64,000 nucleotides of DNA. Origin: Neoceratodus forsteri (Eukaryota; Chordata; Ceratodontiformes; Ceratodontidae). Within the stretch, counting starts at the first letter, position 1. Every line of letters begins with the position of its first letter. Positions 43,785-55,799 of this stretch are shown here, one piece after another. Location of the stretch: NCBI GenBank assembly GCA_016271365.2, contig CM057454.1:460170501-460234500 (forward strand), given 5' to 3'. Under the pieces are notes generated by a model. It saw only the letters and a program-made list of their open reading frames with translations. It made no database searches and was not told the origin of the DNA. The position numbers were made by a program, and so were the translations under genes.

Positions 43785-45562
43785 AGAAAGTCCAACCATG
43801 GACTACAACAAGCTCCCTGGACCCACCCTCACACCCCTCCTTCCCTCTCTCATTTGTTCACCCCTGCCACTTACCCACCCCCACCCAGTCTGTGGCCCTC
43901 ACCCCTTTTGTTCTGTAAATATGTACATAGTTTTGTTTATACTTCTAATACATTTGTTTAGTTATGCCTACTGTGGTAGTCTCTGATTTGCAGCAGGCTA
44001 ATGGTGCTCAGCTGCAGTGGTGTGCATGGTGTCGGGGGTGGTGTTATCATGGGTGTGTGTGTGTGTGTGTCCATAGGGGAGGCAAGTTTGGTGTGGGCAT
44101 AGCTCTCAGTCACTGTCTGTGGTTTGTGTGTTGTTCCCTGTGCACTGGATGACTGTGTGCAGTGGTACACGGTGCATGCGCTGTGTCCATGGTGCACCTG
44201 CCAGACCATCCATGGCCTATGCAGCTGCCACACTTGCATGTCTGTGACCTGCACAGTCCACTGGCATGTCAGTGGTGGCTGCCCATGCTGGACAGCCACT
44301 GTACCCAGCGCGATGCTGGGTTGCCTCCTGTCACTGGTGTGGTGCACGTCTGCCTCGGGTGGCACTGTTGCCTCCACTGTTGTTGTCCCACCTCGATGCT
44401 GTCACTTGTGTCTGTTGCAGGGGATGTGCTCCACTGTCTGTCACTTGTGCTCCAGCTGCATGCTGGTGGCGTATAGCAACGTGGTGCCTGCACAGGGTTG
44501 CTGGCACACCTGTGCTGTGGAGGGGTTCTGGCTGTGTGTACACAGCTGCCACGGCCACATGCTGGGGACTTGGTTGACCTGCTACTGTGTCCCTGTGTTG
44601 GTGTACCCTTGGGTATGGGTGGTTGTTTGTCTGTGCACTGTGTTGCGTCCTGTGTGGCGCATGCTTCCATGCAACACTGTGGGTGTCTGCACTGGCTGTT
44701 GTGGCCAGTTCTGGGACAGGGTGTGTCCTTGGGAGGGTGTGCAGGGTGCTGTAACACTTGTGGTGGGGTCTGGGGCATGCCCTGTCACGTGTATGGTACC
44801 TCATGTGCTCACGCATGGTTGGCCTCACTGCTGTACCTGGGGGAGGGACATGCATGGTGGCACTGTGTATGCAGAAGTTGCTTCGCTGTGTGCTGCTGCC
44901 CGCTGTTGGGTGCTCATGGTGGGGCTGTCTTTCATGGTTCTGTGGTGCACAAGATTGTATTGTCACAGTGGGGGTGGTGGCACACTTGGGGTGTCCTGCA
45001 CTGTTGGGCACTACTCCTGGGCAGGGTGTATGGGGATCGTGGTGCAGGGTGTGTTCTGCATTGGTGGGATGGTGTGGCATGGGGTGGATGGGCATCCATG
45101 TGTGATGGTCCCAGCTTGCAAGAGGGTGTGCTGGTGCACCATGCCATGGTGGTGGGTTTCTTGCTGGTGTCCCTGGGCCGGAGGTTCTTCCTGCTCTCCT
45201 CCGGTTGTGCAGTGCATGGGGCGTGGGGGGCGATGTCTGTTCTGCTGTGTGCTCCTCTGTTCACCCCTACCATGGGTGGTGGGCCCCTGCATCCTGTCTC
45301 TGTGCATCCCTGGTTGTGCTGTTGCTCTGCTGCCCTGCTCCACTAGGCATCCCTGGTTTTGCTATTGCGCATCTGACCTGCACCACTGCACATCCCTGGT
45401 TGCGCTATGGTGCAGCTGGTGCGATATTCAGTCGTGTGCCGTAGGTACATCTTGACCTGCGCAGTGTTTGAATATCATGCATGTTGCACATGGGCGCAGT
45501 GGACTAGCGCTTGCTCCTGCTATTGAGCACTTTAGTGGCGCAGTTTGAATATCTGGGTCACT
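43785..45562. other. Harbinger TG-rich 3' region with right TIR
   Basis: Poor in A and rich in TG, with a (TG)n run at about 44053-44072. Long open frames on both strands, one of 443 codons, follow from the scarcity of stop codons; the sequence has no domain and its Cys/Trp/Val/Gly composition is implausible. The last 1.25 kb recurs inverted at 61771-63027. The right TIR is at 45538-45562. Confidence 0.75.
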
Positions 45563-47084
45563 GTGTTTAAACCTACATATCTTAAAAACCATACATCCAA
45601 TTTTAAAACTGTAAAAAGAAAAGTTTTCAGGACAAAAAGTTTTTGAAAATGAGTGAGGTTTGGTAATGTCTATTTAACTGGATTTAATGTTGTGTGAGGT
45701 TGTTTTCATATTTTAATAAATTCTGTTGATTTTATCTAAATATAATTATGCTCTGTTTACTTAGTCATGCAAAAATATCAAATTTCTGTAAAACTGTTGG
45801 TTAAAATTGTTAAAAATATACAATAAACATCTGTCATTGTCTAAATATAAATTTTGCAAGTTTATTACCATTTTTTTAGTCAGAAATCAATATCTGAATC
45901 TCTTGTTATTACGGGCTTGAGTTTTTTGTTCCACTCCACTAGTTGGAATTTTTGCAGTGTTTACTTCTTCTTACGCACTGATTTTAGTTTATGAATCTGA
46001 TTATCATTTTTTTGGTTTTTCCCCCTAGTTTAGTAAGAACATATTTACACATTACCTTAGAAGGACATATCAGGAAGTGATGCAGGAAGGAAGTGCTTTG
46101 TGAGGTCAAGTGATGTAAATAGGAAGAACACTTCCAGTATAGGTCAGTGAGCTGACACAGGAAATGGATAAATTTTTTAGTGCTGGAAGTCTCTCGATGA
46201 TTAATTGCATATTTGCTGTAGTTAAAATGTGTAATTTAATTGAAATACACTACTGTATTGTATTTTTGTAATAAAATCCCATAATAAGTATAGAAAACTA
46301 TTTTATTTGTGCTGTTTGTTTTATCATACTGTAAATGAAGCATGATGTTGTTCATGTAAAGGTTCACAGTCTTTAAGTAAACATCATGTTACATAAATGT
46401 GTGCATTATTTAATTTCCTGGCATAGTTTATTTTTGGGGGTTGTATTATGGGATGGTTTAAGGTGAGGGAATGACTGTATGATGAAGCACTGTGTATTAG
46501 TGGCGGGGTGTCCTGCATTCATAATACATGCTCAGATGCACTTCATATGTTCTGGGGAAATGAGATGGGCTGTATGCATGTAAAAATGGTGCTAAGAGAC
46601 ACTGTAGATACATTATGGGTATACGTATAAGATGATGAAATTGCTGAAAAGGCACTGGTAATTTGGGGTATACTGTGTCATGGGGAAGGGGTGGGTGTAC
46701 CTGTATCAAGGAATGATGCTCATAGGCACTGCAGTCATTTTGTGTCATGAATTGGCACCCGTCCTTGGGGTATACTCAGTTTTAGGGAAGTAGGTGGGGC
46801 TGCCTGCACCTGGTAATGGTGTTCATATGCCATGTAGAGACATTGTGGGTACACATACAGGGTGATGACATGGGCACCTGTAAAGGTTGTGTACTATGTG
46901 CTGAGTCACATGGTTTGCCTGCATACACATGTGATATGTTGCAGCATTCAGTATGGAGCACTGTGTGGGTGGGAAGGAGTGTGGGTATGCCTGCACCATG
47001 GAGTGATGCTCATTGGCACATATGTGTACTATGTGCTATGTTTCATTTGAATGGACTGTATAAGTCATACATTGGCACTGATCA
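45563..47084. other. Unassigned AT-rich region with weak repeats
   Basis: Nothing coding was recognised. From about 46500, phrases such as GGAATGATGCTCATAGGCAC and GGAGTGATGCTCATTGGCAC recur every 100-230 bp, suggesting an old tandem repeat. Confidence 0.35.
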
Positions 47085-47985
47085 CATCACAGTGTATCAG
47101 AGATAAGGGCTGGTCTGAAGCATTATGAGCACAAGGGACTAAACAAGTGGTTGTGGAGTGATTTGAACTTGAATAGAACATTATAGTGCAGCTGAGGGTA
47201 GTGTTGGAATGAATCTTGATGTAGACAATGGACTACACCATGGTGACTGAGGAGGGATCCATATCAGTGATGCACATCACAGAGTGTCAGAGATAAAGGT
47301 TGGACTGAAGACTAATGAACAGATGGACTAAATCAGTGACTGGTGGGATTTGAACCTGAACAGCACTTTACAGTGCAGTAGAGGTTGGGGCTGGACTGAC
47401 ACCAGATCAGTCAATGGACAACATCATTGGCTGTGGAGGGATCTGAACTGAAATGCACTTCACTGTTCACTACAGTTTGGGGCTCAACTGACGCATGATA
47501 AGGAGATAGATTTTACAAGTGGCTGTGGAGGGATTTGAGCCTGAAGAATACTTTACAGTGCATCAGAGATTGGGGCTGAACTGATGTCATATAAATTGAT
47601 GGGCTACACCAGTGGATGTGGAGGGTTTTGAATATGAAATGCACTTCACAGTGCATTATGGGATTGGTCTGGACTGATACATGGTAAGTCAATGGACAAC
47701 ACCATCAGCTGTGGAGGGATCTGAACCTGAAATGCACTTCACTGTTCCCTACAGTTTGGGGCTTGACTGATGCATGGTAAGGAGCTAGATCTTACAAGTG
47801 GCTGTGGAGGGATTTTAACCTGAAGAACACTTTACAGTACATTAGAGGTTGAGTCTGGACTGACGTCATATGAGTTGATGGATAACACCAGTGACTGTGG
47901 AGGGATTCAAAACTGATTTGACCTTTACAGCGCATCAGAGATTGGGGCTGGACTGATGCCAGATGAGTTGAAAGCAACACCATTA
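47085..47985. repeat. Tandem repeat of ~92 bp, about ten units
   Basis: The words ATCAGAGATTGGGGCTGGAC, GGCTGTGGAGGGATTTGAAC and CTTTACAGTGCA recur near 47096, 47187, 47281, 47374, 47466, 47558, 47651, 47745, 47836 and 47930. Period 91-94 bp, moderately diverged. No coding signal. Confidence 0.85.
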
Positions 47986-50239
47986 TTTTTTCATTTTAAA
48001 CAATCAGCAACTGCATACTAGGGAGAAAACTCAAGTGCAGAGCATGAGACAAACATGCTACTGACCCTAACCCACTTATCATCCATAACGCAGGGAGCAA
48101 CATGCCACATAGATTTTAACATAGCCATAATCTGAACATAAACTCTTTAAAAAGTAACAAAAGGTGCTGAATTCAAGTGACCTCATCTAGTACATGCACA
48201 AGAAACACTCTCTCCCATCAGGAATGCCAGCTGGATCCATAAGATGTGATCACACAGGATGACCAGAAATTATCCCAGAATGAACAAAATGACAACTATG
48301 AAAACTTTTATCATAAATAAAAATTAAAACAAATAAACACAGATTACAAATCAAGGTTTTGGCACCAAAATGAAGTGAGTATTTTAGGATAAGAGCAGCA
48401 CCTCCATCTTGAAACTAAGTTTCCAGTCACCATGTTCTTTCTGCACCAGTGTGCGCTCTGACTGGTTAATGGAAATAGTGATGTGTGCAATAAGCATAGA
48501 GGAAGCATGATAACAGTGAGGATCAATATGACCAAATGGTGCCACACTACAGAGCTAGAGCAGGTGCAGGTGAGGGCTGCGAGACCTAACAAACATCAAA
48601 AAATCACTGTACACTCCAGAGCCTGAAGAGCCACTTTCCCTTCAGTGATGGTTGTAAAAAAATATGAGTCCTTGCTTGTATGCTAAATAAGGATTTAGTC
48701 TAACCTTTCAGGCACACACATTGAATAGAATAGTGGAAGGCACAACAAAAAGATCTGCATGCAGGTTCCCTGGTGCTTCAACAACTAAGGCTTCATCAGG
48801 GGGATGGTGCCTGCATCTAAGACAATCCCCTTTATACCAATTAAATTCAGAATTGATGATGTCAGAAAATCTGACCAATCACAGAGCTCGATTTTTAAAT
48901 ACAGAAATATTCAGTTCACTTAGTGGTATAAATGGACTAATAGTTATAACAAACATGATATCAGTGACAATATGTTATTGTAGAAAAATACCCCAAAAGA
49001 CATAAAAAAATACATCAAAAGTGGTGAAGGCCAATCGGATTGATTGAATAAAAAAATATATAAGTTATGAAATTAATTATAGTGTCAACCTGATCAGCTT
49101 AACATGTTACACTAAAACAAGATGATTTGTTGTTACAAGACAAACTAATGGCAGAATGAACATAATAAACATTTTTCACAGCACATGCAAAAAATAGTAA
49201 ATTTATTTATTTATGTTTTAATGCGTGTTTTCTAAAAAATAGCCAATGGGAATGCATATTATATTAGGTAAAATCAGTAAGGTTACGATGTCCCCTATTG
49301 GCTGGTATAACTCAATTCATCAAATGTAAACAAATACTCAAGCTGCACCAAAAGAAAGACATGGACGCCAATCGTCATCATCAGGCACTACAGCATATGA
49401 TTTAGGATGCCATATGGCATCATCAGGAAAAAGAGGTATGTTTTTTATGATGCCATATTGCATCATCAGGACAGAATGAGTTTTAAGGTGGAGGGAAAAA
49501 TGGGCAGAGCAGATAGAAAATGGAGTTTGGAACATAGTTGTTTTTACAGTGAATAGTTCTTTTTTTTTATGAGGCACACATTTATTTGGAGGCTATCTAA
49601 AGTGGCCAACTCACAGAAAACTGTAAATTTTATTTAAAAAATATACATACTCTGGAGTGCAAATAAATTAAATATAATTTTTCCTGATCAAACCATCACA
49701 TTAAAATGGGTCAGAAAAGGTCCAAAATGTGAGCAACCCATTTTAACTTTGTTGGTTCTTTGTAAAGAAAGCTACATATTTGAGAAGCTCACTAATAGCC
49801 CACTTATCAAACATATTTTATCAATATTCCTCTGGGCAAGTAACCCTTTAAAGAAATTACAAGAAGTGTGTTTCATGTCCAATGGATATTCAAATGCAAA
49901 AGTTTGTTGTAAAATATTCAGGCCTTGTGATTACATTTAAAGTTGATACTTTTTGTTCCTACTGTATAGAATTGTTTTGAGTCCTTCTGTATTTTGAGAG
50001 CTGAAGTACATACACAGTATTCATGAGTTCTTAATGGGTTACTGAACTAGAGAGCTTTATGAATCCTACACACTGTAATAGAGCTGCAAAACATGGTTTA
50101 GTAGCACAAAATACTAATACAGTGATATTAAGATAATGAGGTGAACCAGAAATTATGCCAGTTCATTACCATCCCTCTCTAAAGAAATGAGAACATTTTT
50201 TGGGGTGGGAATCATCACTTCTCTCACTCAGTCTCCTGC
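47986..50239. other. Unassigned region
   Basis: No gene or family recognised. GGATGCCATATGGCATCATC near 49406 and GATGCCATATTGCATCATCA near 49449 form a small repeated palindrome. Confidence 0.35.
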
Positions 50240-52438
50240 TAATCAGCAATAAAAGATATGACAATCCTTTCTGGGACAATCTAAGAAATATCACGGGTAA
50301 GCAGTCCAAATCCTCACCTACTATACTGAATGTGGATGGCACTACCACCCTCGACCCCTTGATCATAGCAAACACCCTAAATGAGACCTTCACTGACCTC
50401 AGCGGTGTCCTCGCATCTGACTTCTTCGCTACTACTGACCCTCCAATCTCTATATCTCCCCTCTGCCCCTCTAAACATTCCACCCTTCCATCTTAAAATA
50501 GTTAAAGCACATGAAGTTTATAAATACATAAAGAAGGCTATATCTAAATCACGGGCAAGCAGTGACTCTATTGACCTTAAAATACTGTCCTTTACCCTGG
50601 ATGAAGTACTACTCCCCCTCACTAGAATATTCAATCTCTCCTTCTGTTCTAGCAAGTTTCCTAGTATATGGAAGGCTGCTATAGTCACCCCTGTGCACAA
50701 AAGTGGTGATAAGTCTCTGCCTGGTAACTATAGACCAATTTCAATACTTCCTCCCTTATCAAAGGCTCTTGAACGTATGGTAGCCGATCAGCTTACAGAC
50801 TACCTGCAGAAATATAACATCCTTTGTGTCCAGCAACATGGTTTCAGACAAAGGCATAGCACATCCACAGCCCTGCTCGAATTCTCAGGAGTAATCCACA
50901 AGGCCTTGGACAAAGGACTCCTCACCAGAGCTGTGTATATTGATCTAACAAAGGCATTTGACACTGTTCACCATGGTCTACTCATCAGTCAACTACAGTC
51001 TCTTGGGCTCTTCTTGGGCTCTTGTGCCTGGATAAAAGCTACCTTGCCCAATGCACCCAGGTTGTAAAAATAGCTGGAGTTCTCTCAGACCCTAAGCCTG
51101 TCCTCTCAGGAGTTCCGCAGGGATCCATCTTAGGCCCTCTACTCTTCAGCCTTTTCTTAATTCCTCCCAAATCCTGCCCTGAGCAAATCATCCTCTATGC
51201 CGATGATGCTGTGATTCTATCCTCACACAAAGACCCAAACCCTTATGCCTCAGCCTACAGCACGATTTGCCAGTGTTGAGGAGTGGTTCGCTGAACACAA
51301 GCTAGTCCTAAATCACAAAAACAAAACTATGCTCTTCGCTAACCCGCAGAACAAGAAAAAGGCAAGCTCCACTCACTATCAAGACCTCCTGGGAATCACC
51401 CTTGAACAAGTGACTACCTTTAAATATCTTGGAATCACATTTGATCAAGGCCTAGTCTTTTGCAACACATATTGATAGTATATCCAAAACTATTAATCAG
51501 CGGCTCGGGATACTCTACCGAAACAGACAACTCCTCACCCATCCAGCACTGAAGCTAGCTATTCAATCCTCAATCATCTCAGTCATCAACTACGGCTTAA
51601 TTATTTATGGATCCGCCTCTCCTAGCGCACTGAAACGTATCACAACCTCCCTAAACAAGGCCTGTAGGCTGCTTACTGGCGCTCATCGACATACTCATAC
51701 CTGCGAGCTCTATGCTGAAACTGGGTGGTTACAACTCTCAAACCGTTTAAAGTATTTCACCTGCCTAATGGCTAAGAAATCCATCATGGGCCTCACCCCA
51801 CCCTGCATTCAAGACCTGCTATGCCAGAACTCAAGTGTCCGACCCACCAGAAGATCAGAAACCCAGCTTCTTCAGGTCCCCCACTGTCGGACCACACAGG
51901 GTCAACGATCATTTGCCTATCGTGCCCCCAACTGGCTAAATACTCTTAGCACCTCTATTACCTCTAACTCATTAGGTGCTTTTAAATCTAGCCTATTCTC
52001 TCACCTAGCCACCTCAAACTCCTGTGACTGCCTCGATTAAATCCTAATCTATTCTCACTTCTCCTCCCTTGCCCTCTTACTTGACAAAGGCCTGTTAGAG
52101 GATCCTCTTCTCCAGCAATTGGTCTGCTCCTCCCCCCACCCCCTTTTTTCTTTTTCTCACTTACACTACCTATCATACTTCCCTTACCTATCTTTCCCTC
52201 TCCACGTTTTCTAAACAATGAAAGTGTTTAAGTGATATTTATCTGCTGTTCATAAATGTCTTTAGGTTAGCTATTTTTTGTCTCTGTCTATTTCAACAAT
52301 GTAACCTAAATGTGCAACCCTTTGTAACCCTATTGTTTGTAACCTAATTTAACACAGAACCTTTGTAAAAGAGCCTTGGCTGAAAGGTATTAATTCCTAG
52401 AATTTACAATAAACAAAAATAAAATAAATAAATAAACA
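50240..52438 (+). mobile_element. L2-like LINE, RT to 3' end
   Basis: 5'-truncated at the endonuclease-RT linker and ending in an A-rich (AATAAATA)n tail at about 52410-52438. RT text is extensive but frame-shifted. No target duplication found. Confidence 0.85.
50250..52040 (+). pseudogene. L2-like reverse transcriptase
   Basis: In order: KRYDNPFWDNLRNITGK (linker), VTPVHKSGDKSLPGNYRPIS, ALERMVADQLTDYLQKYNIL, QQHGFRQRHSTSTALLEF, YIDLTKAFDTVHHGLLISQL (first catalytic Asp), LSGVPQGSILGPLLFSLFL, then ILYADDAVILSS with the YADD box at about 51196-51207, KYLGITFDQG, LTHPALKLAIQSSIISVINY, and the terminal region ending FKSSLFSHLATSNSC. Frames change at about 51020, 51260 and 51475, so at least three indels exist. 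Catalytic residues are preserved. The text fits the L2 group better than CR1. Confidence 0.85.
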
Positions 52439-52802
52439 ATCCAACAAGCCTGAGTGGTAGGGACTGGGCAGGGGGTGATTTAAGTATGTTTTACTTTGAA
52501 AACAGGAAACCATTGTGGTTCTAAATTTGAGGTAGTCGGCAGGCCTTACAGCTCAGTTGACAGTGTACAAGAGCTGCAGTTAGAGTGAGTGAGACCATCA
52601 CTTTTGTGCAGAAAACCATCATCTTGGATGTCAAAAGTCAAGCAACTCATAAAAATAGAAGTACCACATCACCGATGGGATCTTCACAGGGCATGCAGTG
52701 TCTCATAGAAACATAGAAACATAGAAGTTGATGGCAGATAAGGACTGCAAGGCCCATCCAGTCTGCCCAATTCTTTTTCTGCCTTATGAATGTGCCATTG
52801 CC

Positions 52803-54545
52803 CTTTGCTCTGTCAATGGTTTATCTATTCATACTCATCTGTATTGCTCCCTTATGCCTGTCCCATGCCTGTTTGAAGCCTTGCTCTGTATTCATGTCCA
52901 CCACTTTCTGAGGTAGGCCGTTCCGTGCATCCACCACCCTTTCTGTGAAAAAGAATTTCCTCACATTACCCCTTAATCAACCTCCCTCTAATCTCATGCC
53001 GTGTCCTCTTGTCCTGCTATTTTTCTTATATTGAAACATGTTAGACTCTTTCACCTTGTTAATGCCCTTAAGGTGTTTGAATGTTTCGATCATATCACCT
53101 CTATCCCTCCTTTGCTCTAGGGTATACATATTGAGCTCTGTGAATCTGTCCTCATGTGTTTTCTGATGCAGTCCCTGCACCATTTTGGTTGCCCTTCTCT
53201 GGACTGCCTCAATTTGATTAATGTCCTTGTGAAGGTGTGGCCTCCAGTACTGCATGCAATACTCCAGATGGGGCCTAACCAGTGTCTTGTAAAGAGGGAT
53301 TATTACCTCCCTCTTCCAACTTGTGATACTCCTACTAATACACCCCAACATCCCTCTAGTCTTACCTACTGCTTTAGTGGTCTGCTTGGATGATTTCAGG
53401 TCATCGGTGATGATGACGCCCAAGTCTCTTTCTTCCCTTGTGACTACCAGCAACTCCCCTCCCAGCCTATAGGTGGCTTCTGAGTTTCTCTTCCCTATGT
53501 GCATGATCTTGCACTTCTTTGCATTAAACTCCAGTTGCCACTCTTCCAACCATTTTGCCAGTTTATCCAGATCTTTTCTCATTCTGCCCACCCCATCTGG
53601 ATCATCTACTCTGTTGCAGATCTTGGTGTCATCTGCAAATAGACAAACCTTACCCTCCAGTCCATCTGCAATGTCACTGATGCAGATGTTGAAGAGGACT
53701 GGCCCCAGGACTGATCCCTGAGGTACCCCACTTGTGACTTGCATCTCTTCTGCCTGTATACCATTTACCACCACTCTCTGTTTTCTGCCCGTCAACCAGT
53801 TTGCCACCTAGTTGACCAACTTCTGACCCACCCTGAGCCTACCCAGCTTATTAATCAATCTTCTATGTGGAACAGTATCGAAAGCTTTGCTGAAGTCAAG
53901 GTAGGCAACATCAACTGCTCCCCCTTGGTTACCCAGTCAAATAAATCTATGAGATTAGTTTGACAGGACCTTTCTTTTGTAAACCCATGCTGTCTTGGAT
54001 CCTGTGCTCCTATGGGATTCCAGGTGTTGCACTATCCTTTCCTTAAGGAGTGCCTCCATAATCTTGCCCACTACTGAGGTAAGACTGACTGGTCTGTAGT
54101 TCCCTGTCTCCTCCCTGCTACCACTCTTGTGGAGCGGGATCACATGAGCCCTTCTCCAGTCTTCTGGGACCTCTCTTGTGCTCAGAAACTCACTAAACAG
54201 TTCTGATAATGGCTCTGCTAGTTCCACCCTTACCTCCTTTAGTACCCTGGGATGTATGCCATCAGATCCCATTGCCTTGTCCACCCTGAGCTTATCGAGC
54301 TCTTGTAGGACCCTTTCTTTTGTAAAGGGACTAGTGCACACCTCCCTCCTCCCTGTGTCCATGGTGCTGACCTGTGGGCCCTGCCCTACCTTCTCTTCAG
54401 TAAATACTGAGCAGAAGTATCTATTTAGGATAGATTTTTTTACATGGTCCTCCTCCTTACATGTCCCCTTATCCCCTTTGATCTCAGCAATACCCCCTCT
54501 GGACTTGCTCCTTTCACTAATGTATCTATAAAAAAGTCTTGTCAT
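52803..54545 (-). pseudogene. CR1 copy B ORF2 RT and C-terminal domain
   Basis: A 196-codon frame (54545-53955) begins MTRLFYRYISERSKSRGGIA and carries FCSVFTEEKV, VDKAMGSDGIHPRVLKEVRV, WRRAHVIPLHKSG and GNYRPVSLTSVVGKIMEALL. A second frame of 276 codons (53807-52977) has TSGVPQGSVLGPVLFNICIS, CLFADDTKICN, NAKKCKIMHIG, RPHLEYCMQYW. It ends at a TGA (52979-52977) where copy A has CGA, and the downstream frame remains open to the end (FFTERVVDARNGLPQKVV). A TAG just before 53807 replaces a tryptophan in LVNWVANWLTG. Both RT catalytic aspartates are intact. Confidence 0.85.
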
Positions 54546-54707
54546 CTTCTTTTACTGTTTGTGCTAGTGTTTTCTCGGTTTGGGCCTTTGCCTGCCTTTC
54601 TGCCTTCCCTGCTTCCCTTAGGGAAGTTTGGTATGCCTCCCTATCTTCATCCTGCTGTGTTCCCCTATATTTCATGAAGGCCAGCATTTTGGCTCTGACC
54701 TTTTCTG

Positions 54708-55641
54708 CTACTGTTTTTGAGAACCAAAGTGGTTTCCTTCTTCTTTTGCACTACCTTTTCTCTCTCTAACACAATAGGATGTTGCTTCAAGTATTACATC
54801 TTTAATGCTTGCCCACTTTGCCTGTACCCCCTCACCTGTATTTCTTTTTACCGGGGCTAGCTTAACTCTATTGGCCATCTTATCAAAGTCAGCTCCTCTG
54901 AAGTCCCATATTTTTGCCTTGGAATGGGATGATTTAGTTCTAGTGGCCAAATTGAACCGTCCCATGTGATAATCACTGGCCCTCAGGTGACCTTCTACCT
55001 GGAGATCTGTGATCCTTTCCCTGTTAATCAGTACTAGATCTAGGATAGCCCTGTCTCTTGTGGATTGTTGTACCAGTTGTTTGAGTCTCTCCCCCTGCAG
55101 GGAATCCACCATGTGTCTAGTTCTGGCAGATGTTCCTGCTGGTATTGACCAATCTGTATCTGGCATGTTGAAGTCTCCCATTATCAGAACCTCTCCTTTA
55201 GGTGTCATGTTTTGTATATCTTCTAACAGTAATGTGTCTATCTCCTCCCCTGGTCTGGAGGCCTGTACACAACCCCAGTTCGTATGGTTGTCCCATTTCC
55301 ATTTTCCAGGGTGACCCACAGTTCTTCTGGTTCCCTATGTGTATTCCAAATTTCTGTAGCTTTGATATTTTCATTGACATAAAGGGCCACTCCACCACCC
55401 CTTTTGCACCTCGGTCTCTTCTGAACAGTACATAGGCAGGTACTGAAGTCTCCCAAGTGTGGTAACTGGTAAACCATGTCTCGCTAATGGCTACTATGTC
55501 CAGTTTAGCCTCTGTCATTTTTTCCTGCAGGTCTAGGATCTTGTTTCCCAGACTGCGAGCATTTGTGTACATGATTTTCCATTGGCCAGATTTCAGTGTG
55601 TTAGTTGTTGGGCGAGGTCTGGAATTTCCCCTGTGTTTCAT
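54708..55641 (-). pseudogene. CR1 copy B ORF2 endonuclease
   Basis: The frame starts near MKHRGNSRPRPTTNTLKSGQ and reads WKIMYTNARSLGNKILDLQE (catalytic Asn region), LDIVAISETWFTSYHTWETS (catalytic Glu). It shifts near 55420 to GGVALYVNENIKATEIW and GVVYRPPDQG, then near 55310 to VLIMGDFNMPDTDWSIPAGT, then AILDLVLINRERITDLQVEG. The final box reads LRASDYHMGRF where SDH is expected, so the catalytic histidine position reads tyrosine-histidine. Two frameshifts. Confidence 0.82.
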
Positions 55642-55799
55642 ATGGGGAGCTGGACCTTTTCCATACCTGATGATGCAAATGAACTACAAACATGCTGAAC
55701 TCCTGTTTGACCACTAGCTGAGAGGGAAGGGGTGTTCTTCCCATTCAACGTATGGGGTGCTGCACCCCTCTCCCCATTTGCTAGTTTAAATATTCTGCA

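Larger units (their letters stand above)
37781..45562. mobile_element. Large Harbinger DNA transposon with three genes
   Basis: The ends are inverted repeats: CTGGCCCAGATATTCAAA at the left and, reverse-complemented, GTGACCCAGATATTCAAA at the right. Between them lie a HARBI1-like nuclease (+), a SANT/Myb-like gene (-) and a second SANT/Myb-like gene (+), then a 1.3-kb TG-rich tail. Exact TIR ends and the 3-bp target duplication could not be fixed. Harbinger elements move by a DDE nuclease helped by a Myb-like DNA-binding partner. At 7.8 kb this is large for the superfamily. All genes carry one or more stops. Confidence 0.87.

Noticed and set aside
44124..45455. 443-codon open frame in the Harbinger tail
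   Set aside because: Composition is dominated by Cys, Trp, Val and Gly, several overlapping frames are also open, and the second copy breaks the frame. It follows from a scarcity of stop codons.
36548..47985. CRISPR-like arrays in the tandem repeats
   Set aside because: Units are contiguous with no unique spacers, and the context is a vertebrate genome.
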